Source: Phycisphaerales bacterium (GTDB lineage Bacteria; Planctomycetota; Phycisphaerae; Tepidisphaerales; Tepidisphaeraceae). Taken from it: a stretch of DNA of 5,470 nt. A program made the position numbers and the translations under genes. The stretch covers positions 939 to 6,408 of the forward strand of contig PMAK01000181.1 in assembly GCA_003153655.1 (NCBI GenBank), in the 5' to 3' direction. The first letter of the stretch is position 1, and each line of letters opens with the position of its first letter. This document shows, one piece after another, positions 1-4,920 of the stretch. A model generated the notes under the pieces. The model was given only the letters and a program-made list of their open reading frames with translations, did no database searches and was not told the origin of the DNA.

Positions 1-653
1 AAGCGAATGCCATCAATGGCCACGCCGTCGGCGATCTCGCCAACCTCTGCCGCACGTCCGGCGCGATTCTCGTCCATGTCAGCACCGATTTCGTTTTCGA
101 TGGCTCTCTCCACCGTCCCTATCTCCCCACCGATCCAGTCAATCCGCTCAGCGCTTACGGAAAATCAAAACTCCTCGGCGAACAGGAACTCCAAAAAAAT
201 GCCCCCGCCCGCTGGCTCATCGTCCGCACCGCGTGGGTCTATGGCCGGTATGGCGCGAACTTCCCGCGAACGATGATCCAGGCTGCCCAGGCCGGCAAAC
301 CGCTGACCGTCGTCAACGATCAGATGGGCGCTCCGACCTACACGGTTGACCTCGCTCAAGCGATTCTCGATCTGCTGGACACCGGCGCATCCGGCCTCTG
401 GCACGCAACCAATTCCGGCAATACATCCTGGTACGATTTCGCCAAGGCCACACTCGAAGAATTCGGCATCCGCGCCGAAATTACCCCGATCACCAGCGCC
501 GAATGGGTAAAAAAACGCCCGGATTCCGCCATCCGGCCCGCCTACAGCATTCTCGATCTTCAGGCCCTGCAACAACAAATCGGCAAACTCATGCGGCCAT
601 GGCGAGAGGCCCTTGCCGACTACCACCATGCTGTCAAAGACAACGGCTTTTAG
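1..653 (+). CDS. rfbD: dTDP-4-dehydrorhamnose reductase, 5'-truncated by the window edge
   Basis: This is the C-terminal 216 codons (frame from base 3, stop TAG at 651-653) of an RmlD/RfbD-type extended SDR. The enzyme reduces dTDP-4-dehydro-6-deoxy-L-mannose to dTDP-L-rhamnose with NAD(P)H in the cytoplasm, the last step of rhamnose donor synthesis. Visible family signatures include the strand and motif HVSTDFVFDG (window residues 25-34; the Thr is the usual catalytic Ser/Thr). YGKSK follows at residues 52-56 with catalytic Tyr52 and Lys56, then RTAWVYG and NDQMGAPTYT, the family's 'DQ.G.PT' segment, and a C-terminal RPAYSILD. The family is about 290-300 residues, so roughly 80 N-terminal residues, including the Rossmann glycine motif, lie outside the window. 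A lipoprotein gene and a sugar epimerase follow on the same strand, which supports a polysaccharide locus. Any internal ATG (for example at 273) would cut off the catalytic residues and is not the start. Confidence 0.93.
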   Translation, partial: ANAINGHAVGDLANLCRTSGAILVHVSTDFVFDGSLHRPYLPTDPVNPLSAYGKSKLLGEQELQKNAPARWLIVRTAWVYGRYGANFPRTMIQAAQAGKPLTVVNDQMGAPTYTVDLAQAILDLLDTGASGLWHATNSGNTSWYDFAKATLEEFGIRAEITPITSAEWVKKRPDSAIRPAYSILDLQALQQQIGKLMRPWREALADYHHAVKDNGF

Positions 654-672
654 CGGTTTGGCCAAGAAATGA

Positions 673-678
673 TATACT
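673..678 (+). promoter_or_regulatory. Possible -10 box just upstream of the lipoprotein gene
   Basis: TATACT matches 5 of 6 positions of the sigma-70 -10 consensus in a short AT-rich gap after rfbD. No good -35 is present at 16-18 bases upstream. If it is used, transcription would start around 685, only a few bases before the ATG at 689, so the mRNA would be nearly leaderless. That would fit the absence of a Shine-Dalgarno sequence there. The evidence is weak and rests on one hexamer. Confidence 0.3.
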
Positions 679-688
679 CTTAACTCAA

Positions 689-1105
689 ATGAATCGCGCC
701 CTTTGGATGTCCGGCCAATTCTTTTCCCCCTGTTTGCTTTGCCTTGTTTTGATGGCATGCGAGCAACAGACTCCCCCCGCGCCGCTGCAATCCGCCCCTG
801 CTCCGCCCGCGAGGTATCTGATCAGCGGCGGCGTTTCTGATCCCGGTTCGCGGACACTCAGTTCTGGGGACTGCGTCGCCACCGTCATTGCTCGGAATAT
901 TCCCCCTTCGCCGGGTCAGCCGATGACCATTGTCCTCATCCGCCGCGCTCCCGAAGGAAAAACACGCCAACTGATTCAACTCGACGCGCGCGGGCAACTG
1001 ATGAACGAAAAGCAAAACTTCGCTCTCCGCGATGGAGACGAATTGGTCTTCCCCGGCGGAAAAACTACCGATCCAACCGGCAATCCCCAGCGCGGCCCTG
1101 GATGA
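689..1105 (+). CDS. Small putative lipoprotein with SLBB/polysaccharide-export-like domain
   Basis: This encodes 138 residues starting at the ATG at 689. The N-terminus is a lipoprotein-type signal peptide with a hydrophobic run ending in a lipobox-like LVLMAC, placing the lipidated cysteine at residue 24. A proline- and alanine-rich linker follows (about 25-45). The rest (about 47-130) has the pattern of an SLBB domain: a 'YLISGGVSDPGSRTL' opening, a strand with IVLIRRAPEG, and a closing NFALRDGDELVFPGG. In Wza/KpsD-type export proteins such domains line the outer-membrane polysaccharide channel, but this protein lacks the preceding Poly_export domain and is far shorter. It may be an accessory periplasmic lipoprotein. 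The open frame extends upstream to 503, but that part overlaps rfbD and would bury the signal peptide. A second ATG at 707 would also leave a workable signal. No clear ribosome binding site is visible. The lipoprotein call is fairly firm; the SLBB assignment is by pattern only. Confidence 0.62.
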   Translation: MNRALWMSGQFFSPCLLCLVLMACEQQTPPAPLQSAPAPPARYLISGGVSDPGSRTLSSGDCVATVIARNIPPSPGQPMTIVLIRRAPEGKTRQLIQLDARGQLMNEKQNFALRDGDELVFPGGKTTDPTGNPQRGPG

Positions 1106-1134
1106 GAACCTTTCCCTGGATGAACATCTTTCCC

Positions 1135-1139
1135 GGGAG
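1135..1139 (+). promoter_or_regulatory. Shine-Dalgarno site fixing the GTG start of the epimerase
   Basis: GGGAG lies six bases upstream of a GTG codon at 1146 that begins the Rossmann motif. The alternative in-frame ATG at 1032 would overlap the end of the lipoprotein gene and add 38 residues with no family counterpart. This site is therefore the main reason to choose the GTG start. Confidence 0.7.
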
Positions 1140-1145
1140 AATCCA

Positions 1146-2084
1146 GTGAGAATTCTCGTCACCGGCGGCGCTGGATTCATCGGCTCGAATCTCGCCAAGC
1201 ATCTGGCCAAAGAAAGTCACGACGTAACCGTCGCCGATGCGTTCCTGGCCGCCCCCTATTCCAATCTCATCAACTTCCCCGGCGACGTGCTGACTCTCAA
1301 AGACCCGCAGGATATCGAGTCGATGACCCGCCTCGGAAAATTCGATTGCCTTTTCCACCAGGCCAGCATCACCGGCGTCGTAAGCGAGGGTGGGGCGGAT
1401 CTCAGCCAGCAAAACCTTCAACATCAAATGCTGCGCAACAACGTGGAAACATTCCGCGCGATACTGGATTGGGCCGTGCAAACAAATGCCCGCGTCGTCT
1501 GGTCGAGCAGTTGCAGCATCTACGGCCGCGGCCCCGTTCCAATGCGCGAATCCCAGGCTCCCGATCCCCTGAATATTTACGCGTTCAGCAAGCTCACAAT
1601 GGAGCGACTGGCCGCGCGTTACGCCCCTCGGCTGGCGCATCCGATCGTCGCCCTGCGCTACACCAATGTCTACGGCCCCGGCGAAGACCACAAAGGCAAA
1701 CTTGCCAGCATGATTCACCAGCTCGCAAAACAAATGCGCGCCGGCAAGCGACCTCGCATTTTTAATGCAGGCCAGCAGCGGCGCGATTTTGTCTACATCG
1801 ATGATGTGATTCAGGCCAACCTCAAAGCCCTGGCCGGCGCCCACGCCGGCGTGTTCAATGTTGGAGCCGGAAAATCCTGGTCCTTTAACGAGGTTATTGC
1901 CGAGCTCAATCGGGCACTCAAAACAAATCTGCCGCCCGACTATTTTGAGAACCCATATAGCTTTACGCAGGATTGGACCGAAGCCGACCTGACCGAATCC
2001 CGCCGCGCCCTTGGCTATGAGCCGCGTTTCGATCTCTCGCATGGCATCGACGCATATCTCGCCTCGGGTCAATTAGGAACCTGA
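1146..2084 (+). CDS. hldD: NAD-dependent sugar-nucleotide epimerase, HldD-like (ADP-glyceromanno-heptose 6-epimerase)
   Basis: From the GTG at 1146 this gives 312 residues, a normal length for HldD. GGAGFIG at residues 7-13 is the NAD-binding Rossmann loop, and Asp31 ends the second strand as the usual ribose ligand. The catalytic Tyr145 and Lys149 occur in YAFSK, preceded by the SSSCSIYG strand (120-127). The second half has NVYGP, then HKG (182-184) followed by xLAS. This resembles the HKGxMAS segment of E. coli HldD, whose lysine takes part in epimerization. RRDFVYIDDV, FNVGAGKSWSF and a 'FTQ..xADL' stretch near the C-terminus are also HldD-like. The predicted role is C6 epimerization of ADP-D-glycero-D-manno-heptose for LPS or S-layer heptose, in the cytoplasm. 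The gene follows the lipoprotein gene after 40 bases and has its own ribosome binding site. The SDR sugar epimerase call is near certain. HldD rather than a related UDP-sugar epimerase is probable, not proven, since no hldE or gmhB neighbour is visible. Confidence 0.8.
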   Translation: MRILVTGGAGFIGSNLAKHLAKESHDVTVADAFLAAPYSNLINFPGDVLTLKDPQDIESMTRLGKFDCLFHQASITGVVSEGGADLSQQNLQHQMLRNNVETFRAILDWAVQTNARVVWSSSCSIYGRGPVPMRESQAPDPLNIYAFSKLTMERLAARYAPRLAHPIVALRYTNVYGPGEDHKGKLASMIHQLAKQMRAGKRPRIFNAGQQRRDFVYIDDVIQANLKALAGAHAGVFNVGAGKSWSFNEVIAELNRALKTNLPPDYFENPYSFTQDWTEADLTESRRALGYEPRFDLSHGIDAYLASGQLGT

Positions 2085-2169
2085 CCGTCATCCCGCCTTC
2101 TATCTCTCATTCCCGACTCTGGTGCTTGGCCACCGGCCTGGAAAGCCCTGCCGACAAATTAAATGTCAC

Positions 2170-2198
2170 TTGTTGATTTCAAAAATATCGGCTAATAT
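2170..2198 (+). promoter_or_regulatory. Possible promoter immediately upstream of a terminator
   Basis: TTGTTG (2170-2175) and TAATAT (2193-2198) are separated by exactly 17 bases. Each matches only part of the sigma-70 consensus (3 of 6 and 4 of 6). The predicted start near 2205 lies just ahead of the terminator hairpin at 2209, so the transcript would be only about 55-60 bases long. It could be a small RNA promoter or a chance match in AT-rich DNA. Confidence 0.3.
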
Positions 2199-2208
2199 GA
2201 ATCCAACG

Positions 2209-2263
2209 CCCGCGGGTTTCCCCGGCAGAGTTCCCCCCCTCTCTGCCCCCCGCGGGTTTTTTT
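2209..2263 (+). terminator. Rho-independent terminator after the epimerase gene
   Basis: The outer stem is formed by two copies of the palindromic octamer CCCGCGGG (2209-2216 and 2249-2256). An inner stem pairs GGCAGAG (2224-2230) with CTCTGCC (2241-2247) across a C-rich loop. Seven T residues (2257-2263) follow directly. This is a textbook intrinsic terminator for + strand transcription. It would end the polysaccharide-gene transcript about 125-180 bases past the epimerase stop and insulate the ssrA promoter downstream. The unpaired TTTCCCC on the 5' side makes an asymmetric internal loop. Confidence 0.85.
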
Positions 2264-2300
2264 ACGCGCTGATCGATTGCTGGCTGATTTCACACCTGAA

Positions 2301-2329
2301 TTGCCGGGGCAATCAATCCGACATATAGT
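2301..2329 (+). promoter_or_regulatory. Likely sigma-70-type promoter of the tmRNA gene
   Basis: TTGCCG (2301-2306) and TATAGT (2324-2329) are spaced by 17 bases, matching consensus at 4 of 6 and 5 of 6 positions. Transcription would start near 2336, giving a leader of about 50 bases before the tmRNA 5' end at 2388. RNase P would be expected to remove that leader, as in other tmRNA precursors. The element sits between the upstream terminator and ssrA, as expected for an independently expressed housekeeping RNA. An alternative is a promoter using the perfect TTGACA at 2341-2346, but I see no matching -10. Confidence 0.6.
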
Positions 2330-2387
2330 GTTGATGGTCTTTGACAATTTAACCACCGGATCTTCGACCCTAAGGCTCAGACCTAAC

Positions 2388-2766
2388 GGGGGCGACTGGT
2401 TTCGACCGGATAGCTGCGGTGGCGGTGGCATGCCCAGGACGCTCGATTGGCCTGGCTAAAAATTCGAGCAAAACTTAACTGCTAACAACGATGTTGCAGG
2501 CCGAGTCGGCTTCACGGCCGCCCCGGTTCGTATGGCTGCCTAATTAAGGCAACCTCGGCACGATGTGATGCCCGCATCACGTCGGCCGCAAAACGCGGGC
2601 TGGTTTTCTGATTCGGACGTTGGTCAGAAGACGAGATAAAGACGACTGGATTCCGGCGAAGGGTGTCGATCTTCGCCGCCGGCATCGAGATCAAAAGACC
2701 GACTAAGCATGTAGAGGCCGTCATTGACGATATCTCGGGACTGGGGTTCAATTCCCCACGCCTCCA
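2388..2766 (+). ncRNA. ssrA: Transfer-messenger RNA (tmRNA), one-piece
   Basis: tmRNA rescues ribosomes stalled on broken mRNAs. With SmpB and EF-Tu it enters the A site as alanyl-tRNA, then serves as template for a degradation tag. The 5' end GGGGGCG (2388-2394) pairs over seven bases, one of them G-U, with CGCCTCC (2759-2765), and A2766 is the discriminator. The 5' D-like segment GACTGGTTTCGACC and the T arm (stem 2742-2746/2754-2758 with loop TTCAATT) complete the tRNA-like domain. The near-universal tmRNA 3' motif GACTAAGCATGTAGA is present at 2701-2715. The tag frame lies at 2481-2543 in the usual place after a GCAAAA...TAAC context. A strong hairpin at 2561-2584 (ten pairs, one wobble) follows the tag stop and belongs to the pseudoknot region. 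The length of 379 bases is normal. CCA is not encoded, because A2766 is followed by T, so it must be added by nucleotidyltransferase. The two halves are in standard, non-permuted order. Confidence 0.97.
2481..2543 (+). other. tmRNA proteolysis-tag reading frame
   Basis: The frame resumes at GCT (2481) after the upstream context TTAACT, comparable to TAGTC before the E. coli resume codon, and stops at TAA (2541-2543). It encodes ANNDVAGRVG followed by FTAAPVRMAA, 20 residues to which the alanine charged on tmRNA is added at the front. The start (A-N-N-D) and the Ala-Ala end are typical. The penultimate hydrophobic residue is Met rather than the commoner Leu or Val. The stop codon lies in the loop of a short hairpin (GGCTGCC with GGCAACC, one mismatch), the usual location in helix 5. 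Confidence 0.9.
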
Positions 2767-2790
2767 TTTTTCCCGCAAAGCGGGAAAAAT
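2766..2790. repeat. Perfect palindromic hairpin abutting the tmRNA 3' end
   Basis: An 11-base perfect inverted repeat, ATTTTTCCCGC and its complement, surrounds an AAA loop (2777-2779). It begins at the last mature base of the tmRNA. As RNA it would form a five-pair GC core extended by A-U pairs. The T run is on the 5' side and the A run on the 3' side, so there is no single-stranded U tract after the hairpin on either strand and it is not a standard intrinsic terminator. It could aid tmRNA 3' processing or act as a weak transcript end. Confidence 0.65.
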
Positions 2791-2798
2791 AGAGGGGA

Positions 2799-2899
2799 GA
2801 GAGTAGAGGGGTAGAAAGTAGAGCAGACAAAGACGCACTGTAGCGGCGAACGACGTGGCAGTCGGAACGATCTCTCTCCCCGGTCTACTCTCTACTCTC
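2799..2899. repeat. Imperfect inverted repeat of purine-rich and pyrimidine-rich tracts upstream of the four-helix-bundle gene
   Basis: A purine-rich arm (2799-2815, GAGAGTAGAGGGGTAGA) is complementary to a pyrimidine-rich arm (2884-2899, TCTACTCTCTACTCTC) apart from one extra base and one mismatch. About 70 bases separate the arms. A second overlapping pairing, GGGGAGAGAG (2794-2803) with CTCTCTCCCC (2872-2881), is perfect but competes with the first. Within the arms, short AGTAG/TAGAG units recur in tandem. The tracts fill most of the gap between tmRNA and the next gene and contain no obvious promoter. Confidence 0.7.
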
Positions 2900-2923
2900 A
2901 ACTTTCTTCTTAGATCCCACAAA

Positions 2924-3286
2924 ATGCCCTTCGCATTCGAGAAACTTCTCGTCTATCAAAAGGCCGTCGATTTCTCCGATCGTATTTGCGAGTTGAGCGG
3001 GAACTTCCCGCGCGGATTCTATTTCCTGACAGACCAGATCAATCGCGCGGCCCTGTCCATATCGACGAACATCGCCGAAGGCAATGGCCGCTTCACCACA
3101 CCTGACAAGCGAAACTTCTTCGGCATTGCGCGCGGATCAGTTCAGGAATGTGTGCCGCTACTGGAATTGGCCCGGCGGCGCGGGTTCGTTCAGCAAGCCG
3201 AGCACGACGCGCTAAAGGGCAACCTTGAGGAGATTTCCCGGATGCTCTCCGGCCTCATTATCAGCCTGGAAAAACGCCGATCATAG
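2924..3286 (+). CDS. Four-helix-bundle protein (S23 / 23S rRNA intervening-sequence-protein family)
   Basis: This encodes 120 residues beginning MPFAFEKLLVYQKA, the conserved opening of the family (PF05635/TIGR02436). Other hallmarks are the QINRAALSISTNIAEG helix (38-53, with NIAEG at 49-53) and the IARGSVQE segment (68-75). The C-terminal amphipathic helix contains ISRMLSGLIISLEK. Members form small helical bundles that assemble as pentamers. Many are encoded inside intervening sequences of 23S rRNA genes, others stand alone, and a relative (Avd) serves diversity-generating retroelements. The molecular role of stand-alone copies is not established. A GTG at 2855 would extend the frame by 23 residues with no family match, so the ATG at 2924 is preferred, although no Shine-Dalgarno is visible. 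The gene sits 157 bases after tmRNA, preceded by complementary GA/CT-rich tracts, and converges on the minus-strand operon only 17 bases away. No reverse transcriptase or rRNA is visible around it. Confidence 0.9.
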   Translation: MPFAFEKLLVYQKAVDFSDRICELSGNFPRGFYFLTDQINRAALSISTNIAEGNGRFTTPDKRNFFGIARGSVQECVPLLELARRRGFVQQAEHDALKGNLEEISRMLSGLIISLEKRRS

Positions 3287-3303
3287 CTCCTCACCACCTC
3301 TAT

Positions 3304-4374
3304 TCACTCCTCACTAACCACCCGAACCACCGCCTTAGGAATCGCATCCAACTGCTGCTGAAGCTCCAAGGGCGGGGTGGTATCACCCATCCTTCCCGTC
3401 TGTAAATCCAGAGCTTGATTTAGCGCGATCGATTCCTTGGCAATCGCGTTCCGCCGCGCCATATCCTGGGCGAGATTCACCTCCGCCTGAACCAACTGCT
3501 TCTGCAAATCCCCAAGCTCATCCCCGCCCGCCGATCGCTCCACAGCTTCCCGTCGCTCCAGCAATTGCACATGCGCCTCCGCCGCCCCCGATTCCGCATT
3601 CGATAACTCCCCCGGCGATGCATTCCCCACCTTCTGCAATGCCACCAGCGATGCCAGCATGCTCTGCTTCAAGCTCACAATCTTCTCCAGTTCCGCGGCC
3701 ACCGGATCATCCTGCGCCTTCTGCGCCGCTTCCGCATTAATCTGGGCAACCGTCTTGGCCAGCACATCCCGCTCCGCCGACAGCGCCGCGACGTCCAGTT
3801 CCATTTGCAGCGTCTGCTGATCCAGATCATGAATAAGCGCCGAAATATCCCCCGCCGTGCGGGCATTCATCCCCATCCCGCGCAGAATCCCTGTCTCTGT
3901 CTTGGCTTTCTGTATCTCCCGCACAAGATCCTGCCGCTGCAATTGATCGATCACCCCTGGCAACAACGCAATCATCTTGTCCAAAAATTCCCGCGCCAAC
4001 GGCTGCCCCTTCTCATCGAGCGCAATACTCAGCGTCAGCCGGCTTCGCTGTGGGCCCGAAAAACCATCTCCCAGCGTGGTGGAATTCTGCGGATCATTGC
4101 CCGGCGTGGGCTCGAATGTCACATATCCCGTAAGCGCCTCCGGAGCGATCCCTAGCATCTCATGCGCCTGCGGCCCCATCTCCCGGCAAATCGCCACCTT
4201 CACATCATCATATGCATACGTCGGGTGGCCGACATACAGACCCTGCCGAAAATCCAAATTGCTCCAGACATCCACCACGCACTCCGCGTTCCGAGTACCC
4301 GACGGCGTCGCCGGACCCGCCGCCGTCAAAACCATCAACACCGGCAAAAGAAATAGCACGCGATAAAATTTCAT
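3304..4374 (-). CDS. Secreted protein with long helical/coiled-coil region, unknown function
   Basis: This encodes 356 residues and I recognise no family. The N-terminus is a Sec signal peptide (MKFYR, hydrophobic 6-19, likely cleavage near residues 20-26), so the product is probably periplasmic. After a compact N-terminal part (about 30-130) with the only two cysteines, Cys32 and Cys63, which could form a disulfide, most of the chain looks helical. Residues about 130-340 are rich in Gln, Glu, Ala and Leu with heptad-like spacing. One stretch runs from DLDQQTLQMELDVAALSAER and another follows QVQLLERREA-type sequence. The start ATG has a good ribosome site (GAGGG seven bases upstream) and lies 12 bases after the stop of the preceding membrane-protein gene, so it is the third gene of the sigma-factor operon. 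It may be an envelope sensor or target of that system. The last codons overlap a G-free, CTCCTCAC-repeat stretch on the + strand. Confidence 0.85.
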   Translation of the reverse strand: MKFYRVLFLLPVLMVLTAAGPATPSGTRNAECVVDVWSNLDFRQGLYVGHPTYAYDDVKVAICREMGPQAHEMLGIAPEALTGYVTFEPTPGNDPQNSTTLGDGFSGPQRSRLTLSIALDEKGQPLAREFLDKMIALLPGVIDQLQRQDLVREIQKAKTETGILRGMGMNARTAGDISALIHDLDQQTLQMELDVAALSAERDVLAKTVAQINAEAAQKAQDDPVAAELEKIVSLKQSMLASLVALQKVGNASPGELSNAESGAAEAHVQLLERREAVERSAGGDELGDLQKQLVQAEVNLAQDMARRNAIAKESIALNQALDLQTGRMGDTTPPLELQQQLDAIPKAVVRVVSEE

Positions 4375-4386
4375 ATCGTTACCCTC

Positions 4387-4914
4387 TTATTGAATAGTCG
4401 AAAGCCGCTCCCGCGCAACAATCGCCGCGCCCGTCCCGGCATAACAGTCCACAATCCGCCGCAAAACCGCCGCCTGCTCCCCATCCCTCAACTCCGCCGC
4501 GCTCGCCAGCGCATGGCGAGCGTCCGCCTCACGCTCCTGCCGCAAAATAAACCGCTCCTCCGCCAGCCGCCGAACATGCTCACTCACAACCCGCTCCCGC
4601 TCATCCCGCAGCAATCCATCAACCGTCCGCGTTGCCACATCCAGCTGAATCGCCATCGCAACCTCATCGTGCTTCACGGGATTTTCAGTCCGAACCACCC
4701 GCGCGTCGTCGCGATGAACTGAAAACCCCGGCCGCATCAGTTGAAACCCGGCAATTGCGATAACTGCACAAACACCAATGGCGCCGCCAATCGCCGCTTT
4801 CCGCCTCCGGCGAGATCGCCGCCGAATCACTCCGCCGATCAGATCTTCGCCGCGCGGCAACGCACTCGCGGCATCGGTTTGAGCCAGAAGTTCTCGAAGG
4901 CGATTTTCGTCCAC
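4387..4914 (-). CDS. Single-pass membrane protein in anti-sigma position, function inferred
   Basis: This encodes 175 residues from a GTG start. The cytoplasmic N-terminus (1-39) begins MDENRLRELLAQTDAA and ends in an Arg-rich stretch (31-39). A single membrane helix follows (about 40-60, AAIGGAIGVCAVIAIAGF), so by the positive-inside rule the rest (61-175) is periplasmic. That domain is rich in Arg, Glu and Ala and probably all helix. The gene starts six bases after the sigma-factor stop, with AAGGA inside the last sigma codons, indicating translational coupling. Position and topology suggest an anti-sigma factor holding the upstream sigma at the membrane. However, I see no HxxxCxxC zinc-anti-sigma motif and no other recognised anti-sigma domain, so this is inference. 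An ATG overlapping the sigma stop (ATGA at 4924-4921) is in another frame that gives a low-complexity Arg/Ser product; it was not chosen. Confidence 0.82.
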   Translation of the reverse strand: MDENRLRELLAQTDAASALPRGEDLIGGVIRRRSRRRRKAAIGGAIGVCAVIAIAGFQLMRPGFSVHRDDARVVRTENPVKHDEVAMAIQLDVATRTVDGLLRDERERVVSEHVRRLAEERFILRQEREADARHALASAAELRDGEQAAVLRRIVDCYAGTGAAIVARERLSTIQ

Positions 4915-4920
4915 GGGTTT

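Larger units (their letters stand above)
2085..2387. other. Intergenic region between epimerase and tmRNA genes
   Basis: This is about 300 bases without a convincing gene. It holds a promoter-like pair (2170-2198), a strong intrinsic terminator (2209-2263) and the likely ssrA promoter (2301-2329). A perfect TTGACA hexamer at 2341-2346 has no good -10 partner. The short open frames here have no signal, ribosome site or family pattern and run through the terminator or the tmRNA, so I do not call them. Confidence 0.7.

Noticed and set aside
503..688. Upstream extension of the lipoprotein frame from an ATG at 503
   Set aside because: It overlaps the end of rfbD and would put about 60 Arg/Pro-rich residues before the signal peptide and lipobox.
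165..758. 197-residue minus-strand open frame opposite rfbD
   Set aside because: It is antisense to well-conserved RmlD motifs and has no recognisable domain, signal or ribosome site.
680..1210. 176-residue minus-strand open frame across the lipoprotein and epimerase start
   Set aside because: The composition is shadow-like and Arg/Ser-rich, and it conflicts with two better-supported plus-strand genes.
1065..2072. 335-residue open frame on the minus strand opposite the epimerase
   Set aside because: It lies entirely antisense to a gene with clear SDR motifs. Its product shows no family pattern, and its openness follows from GC-biased codon usage.
2122..2328. 68-residue plus-strand open frame between the epimerase and tmRNA genes
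   Set aside because: It reads straight through a strong intrinsic terminator, lacks a ribosome site and has no recognisable pattern.
2341..2369. Alternative ssrA promoter using the perfect TTGACA
   Set aside because: At 16-18 bases spacing the -10 position reads TCGACC-like sequence, far from consensus. The 2301-2329 pair is better on both boxes.
2790..2910. CRISPR-like or tandem-repeat array in the GA/CT tracts
   Set aside because: The repeated units are only 5-8 bases, irregular, without spacers of constant length, and there are no cas genes in the window.
2512..2922. 136-residue minus-strand open frame overlapping tmRNA and the GA/CT tracts
   Set aside because: It runs through a structured RNA gene and low-complexity DNA, and its product has no coherent domain.
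2855..2923. GTG-initiated N-terminal extension of the four-helix-bundle protein
   Set aside because: The 23 extra residues are translated from the CT-rich repeat tract and have no counterpart in the family, which begins near the FEKLxVYQKA motif.
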